From positions 744,001 through 808,000 of the forward strand of contig JAHQRK010000012.1 of the NCBI GenBank assembly GCA_019828595.1: DNA of 64,000 nt, written 5' to 3'. The DNA is from Aphanomyces cochlioides. Its lineage: Eukaryota > Oomycota > Saprolegniomycetes > Saprolegniales > Verrucalvaceae. This document shows positions 53,294 through 64,000 of the stretch, in pieces. The notes under the pieces were generated by a model. That model did no database searches. It was not told the DNA's origin and saw only the letters and a program-made list of their open reading frames with translations. The translations under genes were made by a program, and so were the position numbers. Position 1 is the stretch's first letter; every line of letters begins with the position of its first letter.

Positions 53294-54379
53294 ATGGAGA
53301 AACTTGCGTTGATCCGTGCCGAAGAAGGCGAATGGGCCGAGCTGGTCGATCTCGCCGAGAATATTCCTCATTCCATCATGGTTCCTGACGAGTTTGGCAT
53401 GCTTCCGCTGCATTGGGTCTGTACAGAGTCGACGGTCCCGCTCGAGACGTTGCAGACGCTTCTTCGTGTGTATCCTGAAGCCTGTGAAATGAAGAATTTG
53501 AGTGGAATGCTTCCACTCCATGTTGCGATTACATCGAAATTGCCTGGTGTCCACTTGAACGCGCTCGTGAATGCCTTTCCCGGCAGTATTTATGTCAAAG
53601 GGGGGGATAGTGGCTTGTTTCCCGCAGAAATGGCGCGACGTTGCAGATTGCCCGACCATAGTATCAACGTGCTCAAGAAAGCATTGTCTCTATCCATGTC
53701 GATCCGATCACCTGATGGATCAATGTCCATCCGTCGATCCGAGTCGGATTCGTCGTTGAGTGGGTTTCCCCGCTCATCGTCGTGGGAATCGGTGGACAAA
53801 CTCAAGCCCGTCGGCAGTAACAGCAGCGGTTCGACTGCTGGTTCCATCTACAGTGCATTGAGCAGTCCGAAATCGATTTCGTCCAGGCTCGACTCCTTGA
53901 GTGAACCCGATGAAATCGGTGCTGAACTGCGCGAATTGTCTGGGCAGCTTGCTGCTCTGCACATGGAAATGCGTTCGTCCAAGAACCACGTCGCCGAGAC
54001 AATCCACAGTGTCTTGTGGAATCCCGGTGACCGTCTTGGAGTTTCGCTCGAGCCTGCAGTAGAAGCCCCGCATCAGCCGATTGGAGCCAGAGTAAAGCGG
54101 TTTACAGGCGAAAGCGAAGCGTTAGGCATTGATGCGATCCAAGTTGGTGACCATCTTCTCTCTGTCAATGGCATTGATGTGACGAGTGTGCCATTTACCA
54201 CCGTGTGCAAATTCCTCAAGAAGACCAACGTGACGTGCAAGCTCACGTTCCAAACCCCACCCAGCTCATCGTCCTCAACCCCGTCGCCTCCCGACGTCCA
54301 CACGATCCTCCAGACGGCGCTCGACAAAGTCCAGTCGGTCCAAGACATTGTCCGCTTGAGCTCGGCCATGACGGCTTAA
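53294..54379 (+). CDS. ankyrin-like repeat protein with PDZ domain
   Basis: 361 residues, one exon. Residues about 1-140 contain ankyrin-type repeats of the form common in oomycetes: DEFGMLPLHWVCTESTVPLE, NLSGMLPLHVAITSK and DSGLFPAEMARRCRLPDHS. A serine-rich linker follows (about 140-235). A PDZ domain spans about 240-325: DRLGVSLEPAVE, ARVKRFTGESEALGIDAIQV, GDHLLSVNGIDVTSVPF and CKLTFQTP, with the carboxylate-binding loop as LGVSL. The C terminus is helical. Likely a cytoplasmic adaptor that binds C-terminal peptides of partner proteins; no enzyme domain. Its stop is only 5 bases from the stop of the convergent CDK gene. Confidence 0.8.
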   Translation: MEKLALIRAEEGEWAELVDLAENIPHSIMVPDEFGMLPLHWVCTESTVPLETLQTLLRVYPEACEMKNLSGMLPLHVAITSKLPGVHLNALVNAFPGSIYVKGGDSGLFPAEMARRCRLPDHSINVLKKALSLSMSIRSPDGSMSIRRSESDSSLSGFPRSSSWESVDKLKPVGSNSSGSTAGSIYSALSSPKSISSRLDSLSEPDEIGAELRELSGQLAALHMEMRSSKNHVAETIHSVLWNPGDRLGVSLEPAVEAPHQPIGARVKRFTGESEALGIDAIQVGDHLLSVNGIDVTSVPFTTVCKFLKKTNVTCKLTFQTPPSSSSSTPSPPDVHTILQTALDKVQSVQDIVRLSSAMTA

Positions 54380-54384
54380 CACTG

Positions 54385-56278
54385 TTATTTATAAGTAGAT
54401 GGTTCTCGTTCTCTTGATGTGCTTCGGCGATGGCTGTGATGATGATGATGATGGCGTCTGTGTTGTTGCTGGGAATACGATCGACTGTCTCGGCTCGCCT
54501 CGTCGTAGCTGCCATATCTCGACCTTGAGTCGGGTTTTGCTGGTCGTTTGGCTGGCGGTGGACCTCCGGCCGCTGCAGCTTGATGCGCTTTTTGCTCTTC
54601 AGCATGTCGCTTTTTGGATTGATATTCATGCGTCGATGCGACTGGAAACTTGGGCAGACTACACACATCGTCAGGAGCTGCACAAGGAGGTGTAGCTCGA
54701 CTTACTCTTTCGGTTTGCACGTTGGTATCTTCCAAAAGTAGTCGTGGTCGAGGGCATCCAGCGCCGTGATGCGCTTGGCAGGGTCGAGCGTGAGCATCTT
54801 AGTGAGTAAATCAACCGTTGTGGGGGGAAACCTAGACACAGTAAGCCCACGAGTCGAATGCTAAGTCTCAGTACTCTTTAAAGCGTTCGGCCAAGAGGCA
54901 AACATGCTTGGCGTCTGGAGTAAAGACGTTGGCGTTCGGGAGTTTGTCGTAATTCGGCCAGTTCTCCTTGGTCGGGACGCCAACAAGGCCATAAATGCAC
55001 TGGAGCTACAAAAGTCACGGCCACCGTCAGTGCTCCAACGTCCAGAGCGATTCAATGTACCTGTTCAACTTCGTTGCGGCCTTGCAGCGGTGCTCGTCCA
55101 AGCAACAATTCTGCAAAGATGCATCCGACAGACCACATGTCGATCGAGTAGTCGTAGTTGGTCGCGCCCATGAGCAGTTCTGGTGGGCGATACCAAAGCG
55201 TGACGACTTTGTTCGTGTAGCGGCCACTTCGAGCATTGCCTTCGTTCCAGTAGCGACTCAAGCCAAAGTCACCGATCTTGAGCATGCCTGCATTGTTGAG
55301 CAGGAGATTCGACGCTTTGATGTCTCGGTGCATGACTTTATGGCCGTGCATGAATGCTATTCCAGACAAGAGTTGACGCATGTAGCACTGGACTTGAGTC
55401 CGGGAGAACTTGACTTTTTCGTGGTTGAGCAGCCCCGAAAGGTCGTGCTCCATGTACTCGAATGCAAAATAGAGGGGAGGTTTCTTTCCATCGCGTGGAG
55501 GATCTAAGAGATCGTGACGAGAATAGAGGAGACTGAACGCGTACCTGGTTTGGAGACGATTTCTTTGAGCTCGATGATGTTGGGATGCTTGAGTTGCTTA
55601 AGAATCTTCATCTCGCGAATCGAAGTGACGGGAAACTATAGCAACGACGCCGTATTAGCTCAAGCTCTACGATGAGGGGAGGGAGAAACACGTACGCCGT
55701 TCTTTTCAACGTCTTGACGGAGCTTTTTTAATGCAACAATGTCCTTTGTGATCTTGTGCTGGCATTTGTACACTTCCCTAGAGTCATCGCCGTGGACTTG
55801 GGTTGAATGCATAGAATACGTACCCGTAGGTGCCCGAGCCGACCTTGTCGATGATCGTATAGTTGTCAATAAGTCCCAAATGCCATCGAGATGGCGTTGG
55901 ACTTGTATCAGCACCTGGAGGTTCCGGAGGTGGCGGAGGAGGCGACTCCGACGGCATGTCAAGTTTGACACCCTTTGAGGGAGTTAATCCCGCTTTGAGA
56001 GGGTCGTATACCGCCTGCCGATGGATTTCCTGTATGTCATTACGTCCGACAAGATCCGCTTCGTTGCTTTCGGGTACATCGCCCGGTTCATTTGGACTCG
56101 AGACTTCGGCGGGTGGTGAGGGAGACACCATCTGTGGTGGTGGAGGGGTATCCGGCGGCGGAGGTGGAGGAGGACTGCTTTCTTCTCTTCCAATAGATGG
56201 ATTTTCGTCAAAAGACTGCATCACCGCGTCCACAGACGTGGGAATTGGCGGCGGCGGTGGCGACGAGGCATCCGACAT
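54385..56278 (-). CDS. CDK9/CDK12-type transcriptional cyclin-dependent kinase
   Basis: Seven exons (55824-56278, 55696-55777, 55545-55635, 55061-55503, 54875-55005, 54706-54831, 54385-54658) give 533 residues. Residues 1-140 are proline-rich (PPPPPIP, SPPPPPPPDTPPPP). The kinase domain has KVGSGTYGEVYK, VALKKLRQD, the cyclin-binding helix FPVTSIREMKIL, HRDIKASNLLLNN, DFGLSRYWN, and the T-loop YTNKVVTLWYRPPELLMGAT, the wording of CDK9/CDK12/CTDK-1 kinases that phosphorylate the RNA polymerase II C-terminal domain. The C-terminal tail is rich in histidine, serine and arginine (HHHHHHSHRRS). Nuclear, paired with cyclin T/K. CDK9 and CDK12 cannot be told apart safely; the long proline-rich leader leans to CDK12. 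Confidence 0.9.
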
Positions 56279-56467
56279 AGCCGAAGATTGGTCGCTGGAC
56301 GAGTAAAAACCTAAAAGTGCCAAAACCAGAAGTCGCGGAATCTGACAAGTTTAAATTTCAACATGATTAAAGTATACTCTTGATTTGACATACACTCGTC
56401 GTTTGTCACTTCTGGGACGAGAGGACTTCCAAGTCGCCTCTCTCTACGCCAAATGCTCGGCGTCGAT

Positions 56468-58868
56468 CTACGGAGCTTGTAGCACAAGCGCACCGTCACC
56501 GCAGAACTCGTTGTTCTCCCAATGGCCTTCGTAGAACGTTCCGTCTTTGTACGTGCAGCGGCCGTCGCCGTGGCGCTTGTCAAACGCCCAATGACCTTGG
56601 TAAACGTATCCTGCCGCATATGTGCATGTGCCTTGGCCACAGCGAACATCTCCGACCCACTTGCCTTCATAGCGATCGCGTGTTTTGGCGTAGTCGCATG
56701 TACCCCATCCATTGCGCTTGCCGTTCTTCCATTCGCCCATGAAAACAGTGCCATCGAATTGCATCGACATGCCTTGGCTACGCAACAGAAACCCATGGGT
56801 AAATCAAATGATCTCGCCGGCATAAAAAGAGTACCCGTCGCGTTTGCCATGCAGCCATCCACCCGAATACATCTCGCCAGTCTTGGGGTATCCTTTTGTC
56901 TCGAATCGGCCTTGGCCATGAGGCAAACTTTCAGCGTCAACAGTGCCTTCGTACATGCCGACAAGCGTGGCGTCCACATATTCGTCAATGGTGACAGCCG
57001 TCGAGCTTTGAAGCTCACCGTCAGCCCATACACCTTTCAGCTTGGAGCCGTTTGTAAACTCCACCGTGCCTTGGCCATGTCGACGATCTTCCTGCCACGA
57101 ACCATCGTAGACTCTCTGTCGTTAGCCATTATCAATCATTTGCACCACAGGTACTGGTACTACCTCGACCGGACGCTCCGACGGAGATGAAGAAGTTGTA
57201 TTTGACACGTTGCGCGTCAGTTTGCCTTGGCCATGGCGCTCATTTGCTTGGAAATCACCTTCATAGACGTCGCCCGTGGTATATTCCAGTCGTCCAGAGC
57301 CTTTCCATGCATCTTGGACCCAGTGGCCTTCGTAGACTTGTCCATTCTTGTACGTGCATCGACCGACTCCATGGCGAATGTTGGGGTTCGCGGGATCGAA
57401 TTCTCCCAAGTAGACATCGCCATTGGGATATTCCAAAGTCCGCATGCGTTCTAGCGGCGGCGGTGGCAATGGCTCATGCTGGTATGTCCAAAGATCCACG
57501 CAAGAAGTTGTATCGATCCAGGCACGACTCGTGGCGTGAGTTCCTCCAAAGACAAAGAGCTTGCGTCGATCTGGAGACGTCACGACAGCATGGCCCATGT
57601 ATCTACCATCCATCACGACGGAAAGCGACGAGAAAGACGTACGTTTCAAGAGCTAAATCACCAGCAATCTCGACGACTGAAGCAGCATCAACGTCGACGA
57701 CAAGGAACGAGTCAAGGGGAGCCATGCCATCGGGCGTAATGCCTCCAAAGACAATCAAGCGATCGTTGCCGATCAACTGTGTCGCATCCCGTGGAAATAT
57801 CTCCTTTGCCTCTTCAGAACCTGCAAGAAACGGAAGACAAAGCCACTGAGCGACGTGTCCGCTCCGCGACAAGAGCGGCGACGTGCACAATGTGCTCCAA
57901 GTCGACGTGAGCACGTTCAAAATGGAAACCGAGTCTGGAAACGTCGAGTTGTTGCCCGCGACGCCCCCGACAACGACGACTTTGACGCCGTCGCTAATAG
58001 CTTGGCTTGTGTGGCATGCCAAGGGCAGCGGGGATGTGCCTTCCGTCTACTCGATCCACTTAGCTTTTCTTTCCTGACGAATGAAGTTGCTTACGTTCAT
58101 CTTGACCCATTTGAGCGCTTGGTCGCCCGCGTCGACGACGTCATTGCCATCGTCTGCAGTGAGTGCCTTTTCATACGTGAGGACCCAAACGTCTTTGTGG
58201 TCACCCCGTCCTCCCACGAGCAGCAAGGCCTCGTCCAGCTCGGCTGGATTGATTTGAGAAAGAGAAGGCTGCTGCGTTTTGTTCTTGAGACTTGCTGGAA
58301 CGTCTTGTGCTGGTCGGTAGCGAATGCAAGTCAGCGTATGCCATGCTCGCGGAGATGGTTCTTCGCCCTTGGGCTGCATCTTTTCCCATCGCAAGACATG
58401 CTTTGTAAACGTCGCGCGGTGTACATCGCCAAATCGAACTTGATGACCGTCGTCGTCCACTTCTTCACCACCAAACACAAACCAAGCATTCTTTGCCGAC
58501 ACGGCCGCTACCGCATGCCCTAAATCGTGCTTGGTCATCACTGGATTATCTCGATGCAAATCATACCAATGCGTCGGCTGAGACTCCCAGCAACATCGTA
58601 CTCGTACATGATCTTGCCTTGCACCATGTCAAACACAATCGAGAAGGACAAATCGCTCGCTGATTTCTCCGAGAGGTCTCGTCCTCCCACTACGAGGACC
58701 CTACCATGAAACCAGTCGGTTTTTCCGTGCCACGGGGCGCTCCACGTACTTGTCGTTCAGTCTGGCAGCAGACGCGCCACTATAGCCCAAGGGGACATTC
58801 TCGAAAGGGCTCGATCTTGTGTAGCCGCCAGTCCACACATCGACTTGCTTGGTGCTGAAAAACGTCAT
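56468..58868 (-). CDS. Kelch-repeat and MORN-repeat fusion protein
   Basis: Seven exons (58750-58868, 58567-58700, 58095-58519, 57643-58046, 57155-57602, 56835-57115, 56468-56777) give 706 residues. The N-terminal half has Kelch repeats: KVLVVGGRD, AWFVFGGEEVDDDG, ALLLVGGRGDHKDVWVL, VKVVVVGGVAGNN, RLIVFGGITPDGMAPLD and RKLFVFGGTHATSRAWID, enough for a six-bladed propeller. The C-terminal half has about ten MORN repeats, e.g. YPNGDVYLGEFDP, YKNGQVYEGHWVQDAWKGSG, YDGSWQEDRRHGQGTVEF and YQGHWAFDKRHGDGRCTY. MORN repeats are often linked to membranes, cytoskeleton and flagella. No catalytic domain. Role probably scaffold; unassigned. The frame is intact through all introns. Confidence 0.85.
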
Positions 58869-59460
58869 CCCGTGTTTTCCCTATGGAGGTTGTCAAGGGG
58901 GTTTCAGGTCATCCGGATATTTACCGGCGAGACGTTTCACTCAAGATCGCCACAGCCAAGTTCTTCCTGAGCGCTTGGCGACAATTGCAACGCCACGACG
59001 TCTTCTGGGTGCGCCAAGACGCCGATGAGCGAGGACACCACCGCCACAGTTGACGCATAATCAGCGAAAGGTATGTCCAATTGGTCAAGTGCAAGTTGTC
59101 AACGTGTCAGCGTCAAGAAGGAACCCATGCAGCCTTGTGCGAGGTAACAAGAGGATGAAAAACACGGCACCAACACACCCTTGAGCTGCCGATGCAACAT
59201 GTCCCCTCGACCTGCTTGTAAACAATCCTCATGGAGTAAGCAGGCGGTGCATTTCTTGAATCTGTATCCCAATAGCCGATGGTCCGACCATGGCGACAAG
59301 TTATTTGTTTCGTTGTTGTGTGTCACTTCCACGTACAGATAAAGTCATGAAGCTCGAGGAGGCACGCAGTGGCAGGAGGAAGAAGCGCAGAGTGTAATCA
59401 ACAGGTCAATGTCTAATAAGTTAGCTCTTTCTACTATGGCACAGGAAGATATACACAAAG
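58869..59460. other. intergenic spacer
   Basis: A TCATCCGGATATTTACCGG motif at about 58909-58926 lies 45-55 bases upstream of the Kelch-MORN start, again the recurrent palindrome half. No gene recognised in the remainder. Confidence 0.4.
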
Positions 59461-60298
59461 TTAAGGGTGGTCGTCGAGGAGGCTGCGGATGTGGGGTTTG
59501 CAAAGCCCCATGGATACGCTGAGACGGTTGCACCCATCGACTTTGCACGTCTTCTCCCTTCGATGGATGATACACAAGCCGCCGCCGCGGTCCGTGCGCT
59601 TGCATCCCGCGATCGTGCATGTCCAGCAGCCACCGTGTTTCGTGCACTTGTTGCCGCGCTGGACGCCCTTGTCGCAACCCTTTTCAGTGCATCGCTTGCC
59701 ACCGCCATGGGCTCTGCACAACCCGCCGCCTTGGCTGCTCTTGTGGCATCCTTCAAACTTGCATCGCGCGCCGCCGCCGTGGGCTTTACAGAATCCCATC
59801 GACTGAGCGGCGTTGGCGCAGTCGGCCACTTTGCAGCACTTGCCGCCACCGTGGGCCAAGCAGAAACGGGAATGTTGCGACGCTCGGGTGCAGTTTGGCG
59901 CCATGCACCGGCGCGAGTACGACGTCGTGTCAATGTTGGTCTGGAGGAAAAGTTCAACGAATGAGCCTGGCTTGGGCGAGCCTTCCATGGAAGACTCGAC
60001 GTCGTCGTTACTTTCGTCGTCGGTCGAGCAGGCTGTCGAGGAGGTCGTCATGGGCGACTGCATTGTTTCCAATTGAAACCACGCGTGGAGGTCGGTCCAG
60101 ACGGTCGGGCACAGGAGCGCCGCCGCGTCTTGCGAGTGGAACGGGATGGGATCGTAGCACGGCATGAAAAGTTTGGAAATGAGCCGTGAGAGATCATCAA
60201 GAATGGCCGAGAGTGGCACGGCGTGTATCGTCTGGGAGGATCAACCAGTTGGCCACATCCATACAGGAAACACTTGACTCGACAGTGCGCATGCTCAT
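59461..60298 (-). CDS. six-knuckle zinc protein of the WRKY19-like oomycete family
   Basis: Two exons (60272-60298, 59461-60231) give 265 residues beginning MSMRTVESS. Residues about 110-255 hold six tandem units of C-x4-C-x9-10-C-x2-H: CMAPNCTRASQHSRFCLAH, CKVADCANAAQSMGFCKAH, CKFEGCHKSSQGGGLCRAH, CTEKGCDKGVQRGNKCTKH, CTIAGCKRTDRGGGLCIIH and CKVDGCNRLSVSMGLCKPH, most followed by GGG. Oomycete and diatom proteins of this type are commonly annotated WRKY transcription factor 19-like because plant WRKY19 has the same knuckles; there is no WRKY domain here. Zinc binding is very likely, nucleic-acid binding is inference. The N-terminal region (SAILDDLSRLISKLFMP) looks helical. Confidence 0.8.
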
Positions 60299-62869
60299 CT
60301 TCGTCCAACTCTCCCGCGGCCGAACTTTCACCGACATTTTCTTGACCGACGACGACGTTTGCAATACAAACTCGAAAGCCTCCCGTGTGTCTCAATGTCA
60401 TGGCGGACGATGCTTCCATCTCGAGTGTGTGTGTCTCCATGGAGAGAACGACCGCGACATCCTCTCTCAAAAATTGTGGGACTGTTGTCTGCCGTGCATT
60501 ATTGGTCAAATCGGCGTCGACAGCACATGGCATCCTGCATGTCTTTGATGGCAACTTGGACCACATGGGCCACGTGTTTGGTAGACTTTGGTCACGGCCC
60601 TTTCTACAAATTGCAAGGCAACGTTGGTCCGTCGCGACTCGCGACGCGACGGTGGTGCGTCCACTGTAGCAGTCACATGCGGGGACCGCAATCGTCTCGT
60701 GGGCTGCTAGCCATGTCGTTCTGTGCCTTCTTCCGTGTAAGAGGAGGATAGCCACACTTGACATGTGAATCTCGCTCGGAAAGATCCAAATGTTACGTCG
60801 TCGCTTGTGATTATTGTACTCTTTGACGAGTGCGACAGAACTGGCACAGTCTCTCGAGATCGATTTACATCATTTTCGTACCGAGAGCATGTGGCATCAC
60901 TTGTCTGCAGCCTCCTTGATGATGGAGAAAGTCGTCATCCAACAGACCCATTTGTCGCGAAAGAGACCATGTCGCCCGCGGCGCCCTCCCGACGCGCATC
61001 CATCCCGAAGGAGCCAAAGAAGATCGCGCGGCTTTGCTTGCTTTCCGCTGTCGGTAGCCTCCTCGATCGCGCTGCTTTGAGCCGACGGGAGTTTGATTCA
61101 TGTGTAATGGTTTCCCTCACGTTGGCGACGACGCGCCTCTCTCGTTTAGATTCCACATATCATCACCGAAAAAATGTATGGATTATTCCTCACATCCGCC
61201 GACATCGCTCTTGTCGAGAGGCACTCACGCCCGATAAATGTTCTCTCGTCACTCCACTCGGTCGTGCATCTCTCCAAGACGACAATTAAAAGCACGTAGA
61301 GGGCACTGAATCCATTGCAACGACGGAAATTCCATCCGGCGGCGGCACTCCATCGACCACTATTGCGCCATACCTGCCTTTGAGTCAACATTATCCAGTC
61401 AAAATATTGAGAGTAATCATTTCGCTCAGTATAATTACATGGCATGTGTTTTATTAAATATACACGTTTATCTTACAATTTATATATATAATTAAAACTT
61501 ATAATTAAATTTGATCTATTTTGACTGTCAATTGGGTAGATAATTTGAACGGAATTTGACTGGATTTCGAAATCGTGCAAAGTGCAAGTCGTACAATAAT
61601 CAAAGCACGGCACAAGTTCTTGCAAGTTTTTTGCAAGTCAACACGATATTTGACGGACTTTATATCGCACGGAGCATGTTTGACAACGTGGAGCTTGCAC
61701 TGTACGTCTTGGAATGGCGAGAGAAGCCGCGTAGAGGAACTTGCAACGTGCTACGACACGGCGTGCGCAGATTGAAAACTTTTCAGAGACAAGGTTTGGG
61801 TGGCTGGCATCGATTGAAGAGTTGGAGAACTTTCCAAGATTGAGATTGCAGACGAGGCCAGGGACTGTCTTTCACGTAAGCCAACGCCTTGCTTGTGGTA
61901 GGAGTGGCAAAAATGTCCATCACATACCGTACTGGAGGCAGATCGATCAGGTTAAAAAAAACACCCCCTCGGAAACACCGACTCTACCACTCCGCAGTGG
62001 GATCACTTGCAAAGCCTGGCCTTGTTGGAAAGAACGTGCGACACACAATAAGCCTGGCTGCCTCCGCGCTGTCGTCGAACTTTCGCAGGGGTGACATGGC
62101 TCTATCTTGGTCTGATTTCATCGATTACTCAACCACGGCGCACGATCATCGACCAAGACTCGGTCAAAGCTAGAGCATGATTATGAAGGCCATGGAGCGA
62201 GGCATCGACCAAGGGAATCTTCATTGACGATGTACAGTGGCTCTCCCCTTACGTCCCCCTTTCGAGGGGGGAAGGAAACGTCCCTCTGCCGAGTTAACAC
62301 ATCAACCTTCTGCTCGAGGGATGACGCAGAGAGATCTGAGTGTTTCCCCGCCGTTTCCGCTCGTAGTCACGTGGTCGATACCGTATGTCAGCGTCCAACG
62401 AGCCAGCCAAGTTTGACAGATTCGCCACGCATTTGTTACACAAGCAAGGGCAACATCTACGAGTGCACATGTAAACATGACCAGACCGTCACGCGTATCA
62501 GCTACGGGGTTCGATGCGCTTCGTTGAAGAGTGCCACGCTCTTGATCAGGCCGTTCTCTTGAATCTGACCGCGTATGCAAGTCAGTTTCAATGCCACTCG
62601 AACCAGAAAAGCGAGCTGATATCTTTCGAGCAATCACGTTGGTCGCCACGGGAGGAATATGTCACGTACGGCAACCCTGAAAGACCCCTGCCCCTCCCCA
62701 AGCCCTACTTCGCGACCAGATTTCCTGATTAGATTAGCTACAGATAGTTAACTTTGGCTTTTGCCGCCGACCTAACAAGTGTCGTTGCCTCAGTTCCCGA
62801 CCGACGCCACAGAGCCTACAAAGACCCTGTTTTCACGTGTTTCACGTGACAAATATGAGCCAAGCACGT
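60299..62869. other. 2.6 kb without a supportable gene
   Basis: GC-rich to about 61.3 kb with several overlapping open frames on both strands and no recognisable motif, then an AT-rich stretch at 61.44-61.52 kb (TATATATAATT). No terminal repeats or RNA structures recognised. A fast-evolving or effector-like gene could be missed here. Confidence 0.3.
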
Positions 62870-64000
62870 CGTCGTACCGCGGGAGATTCGCTCTGTAGCT
62901 CTTGTGCTGCCATGAAGAGCGCATTCCCGACGCACGCAGTCACATTTACGAGCACACTCCAGTTGTAACGCGCTTGAACTTCAACCGATCGCACGCTCCG
63001 TTCATGAATGCGAACAAGTTGTATACTGTACTCATCCAGCTGTGCAGATTCCCCCCCCCATTACCATGATTCACAAGGGGCGATATCACCCCCGTGGAGT
63101 TCGTTTGTTCCCCCATGCTTTTCCCACCTGATGCCGTTGGTACCTCGGCCGTCCCGAGCGGATACCAACTTCCCACACCATTTTAGCTCCGTGGCGAAGA
63201 ACTCACACTTGTCGGGGTTGAGCTTTAACCCCGTTTCTGAGCATGTTGACAGGACGTCTTCGAAGCAGTCCATAAGATCTGAGTGCGTTTTGGCATACAC
63301 CAGCAGGTCGTCGATCCAAACCAAGAGGCACTTGTATAAGAGTGACTTTATTTGTCACTGTGGCTTGGCAGTAAGCGACAGATCCTGAGCCCCCCGTAGG
63401 GATCCGATTGGAAGTGTAACAACCTAAATCCGTCATGATAGTGTAAAGATCATGGCAGCTAGGATCCAAAGGGAACTGCCAGTAGCCTTTGAAGAAATCC
63501 AGGGCAACAAAGCAGGTGGAGCCAGCCAGATTTTCCATCACCACTTCGATAACGGGCATTGGCCACTGAACAGGCTCTGTCCTGGAGTTGACAGACCTGA
63601 CATCCACAGTCATGCGATACTTGTTGGTCCCTGGCTTGGCAACAATGTACGGAGGGGACGCCCAGGCACTTGAATCATTGCGGTACATCAGCCCAGCTTC
63701 ACATAACTCTTCCATATGGGCCTTCATAAATTCCCGATGATTGAGAGAATATCGGCGTGCGCCACACTTGACCAGAGTAGCACCGGGCTTTAGCTTTACC
63801 ACCATAGGAGGCACATTCACAGGGGGATCGCGGCCAATTTCAATTCGGAACACGTCTTCGAACTTCGTGAGAAGTGAGGTCAATTTCACGTGGGCTACTG
63901 GGTCCATGCCGTTCTGCCGAGCGACCTCAAGTTTTCCGTCCAAGATTTTTCGGACATGAATCTTCTGTTGGTCCAGAGGTTGGGGGCGAGGGAGACACAT
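62870..64000 (-). mobile_element. degenerate Ty3/gypsy retrotransposon pol, running off the window
   Basis: The minus strand from the window edge reads the pre-RT region and reverse transcriptase: ARRYSLNHREFMKAHMEELC, then GLMYRNDSSAWASPPYIVAK, TVDVRSVNSRTEPVQWPMP and CFVALDFFKGYWQFPLDP. The reading frame then changes; the catalytic motif appears as VWIDDLLVYAKTHSDLMDC in another frame, followed by LKLNPDKCEFFATELKW. More frame changes follow toward 62.9 kb. The WIDD form of the YxDD box is seen in some oomycete gypsy elements. The element is therefore defunct. No LTR is visible within the window, and gag, the 5' LTR and most of pol would lie beyond 64000. Confidence 0.85.

Noticed and set aside
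55863..56306. Glycine-rich plus-strand open frame
   Set aside because: Antisense of the proline-rich leader of the CDK9/12-type kinase (CCN codons read as GGN).
59467..59964. 165-residue plus-strand alanine-rich open frame
   Set aside because: It is the exact antisense of the zinc-knuckle repeats; its repetitiveness reflects the real gene on the other strand.
60048..60764. 238-residue minus-strand open frame
   Set aside because: Overlaps the zinc-knuckle gene in another frame, has no recognisable motif, and the zinc gene joins cleanly to a start exon inside it.

Overview
The window is nuclear DNA of a eukaryote, most probably an oomycete of the Saprolegnia/Aphanomyces kind. This is inference from: very dense genes on both strands; many 39-60 base GT-AG introns that restore conserved protein frames; flagellar genes (a radial-spoke RSP2-like protein, Kelch-MORN and LRR proteins); stramenopile-style domain fusions; and WRKY19-like zinc-knuckle and ankyrin proteins typical of oomycetes. 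No rRNA, CRISPR or bacterial operon structure is seen. Exon joins below were made by hand; where a joined CDS length is quoted it was checked to be divisible by three.

Layout. 1-1.6 kb: AT-rich DNA with a TA-flanked MITE. 1.6-6.1 kb: an EFCAB11-like gene converging on a large unrecognised EF-hand protein. 6.7-10.3 kb: a two-RRM SR splicing factor, a stand-alone RapZ-C-type P-loop protein and a tandem CCCH (TTP-type) protein. 11.5-13.5 kb: two tandem HAD phosphatases of the PHOSPHO1 type. 13.6-16.0 kb: acetoacetyl-CoA synthetase in ten exons. 17.0-24.4 kb: a CDK11-like kinase, an FTSJ1/TRM7 tRNA methyltransferase, a THI5-type HMP-P synthase with a clear TPP riboswitch in its leader, an unrecognised gene and a NELF-A-like protein.

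25-39.7 kb is a transposon graveyard: a frameshifted pogo-type transposase, a tRNA-related SINE, a 4.2 kb MULE-bearing element with a second zinc-finger ORF, a PIF/Harbinger element, a hAT with a perfect 8 bp target duplication, and many short TA-flanked MITEs, several nested or in inverted pairs.

39.7-60.3 kb is again gene-dense: a PfkB-SIS sugar kinase/isomerase fusion, LRRC40, an RBM34/Nop12-like nucleolar RNA-binding protein, an RSP2-like DPY-30 protein, a small unknown gene, an ABCG transporter, an ankyrin-PDZ protein, a CDK9/CDK12-type kinase, a Kelch-MORN fusion and a six-knuckle zinc protein. 60.3-62.9 kb shows no gene I can support. 62.9-64 kb is the degenerate pol region of a Ty3/gypsy retrotransposon that runs off the window.

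Genes are mostly functionally unrelated neighbours, as expected in a compact eukaryote. Themes that recur are transcription elongation and splicing (SR protein, CDK11-like, CDK9/12-like, NELF-A-like), flagellar biology, and thiamine control by RNA. The most interesting non-coding signals are the TPP riboswitch, degenerate telomere-like C-rich tracts just upstream of three start codons, and a recurrent TATCCGGATA palindrome close upstream of several start codons and also present in transposon ends.
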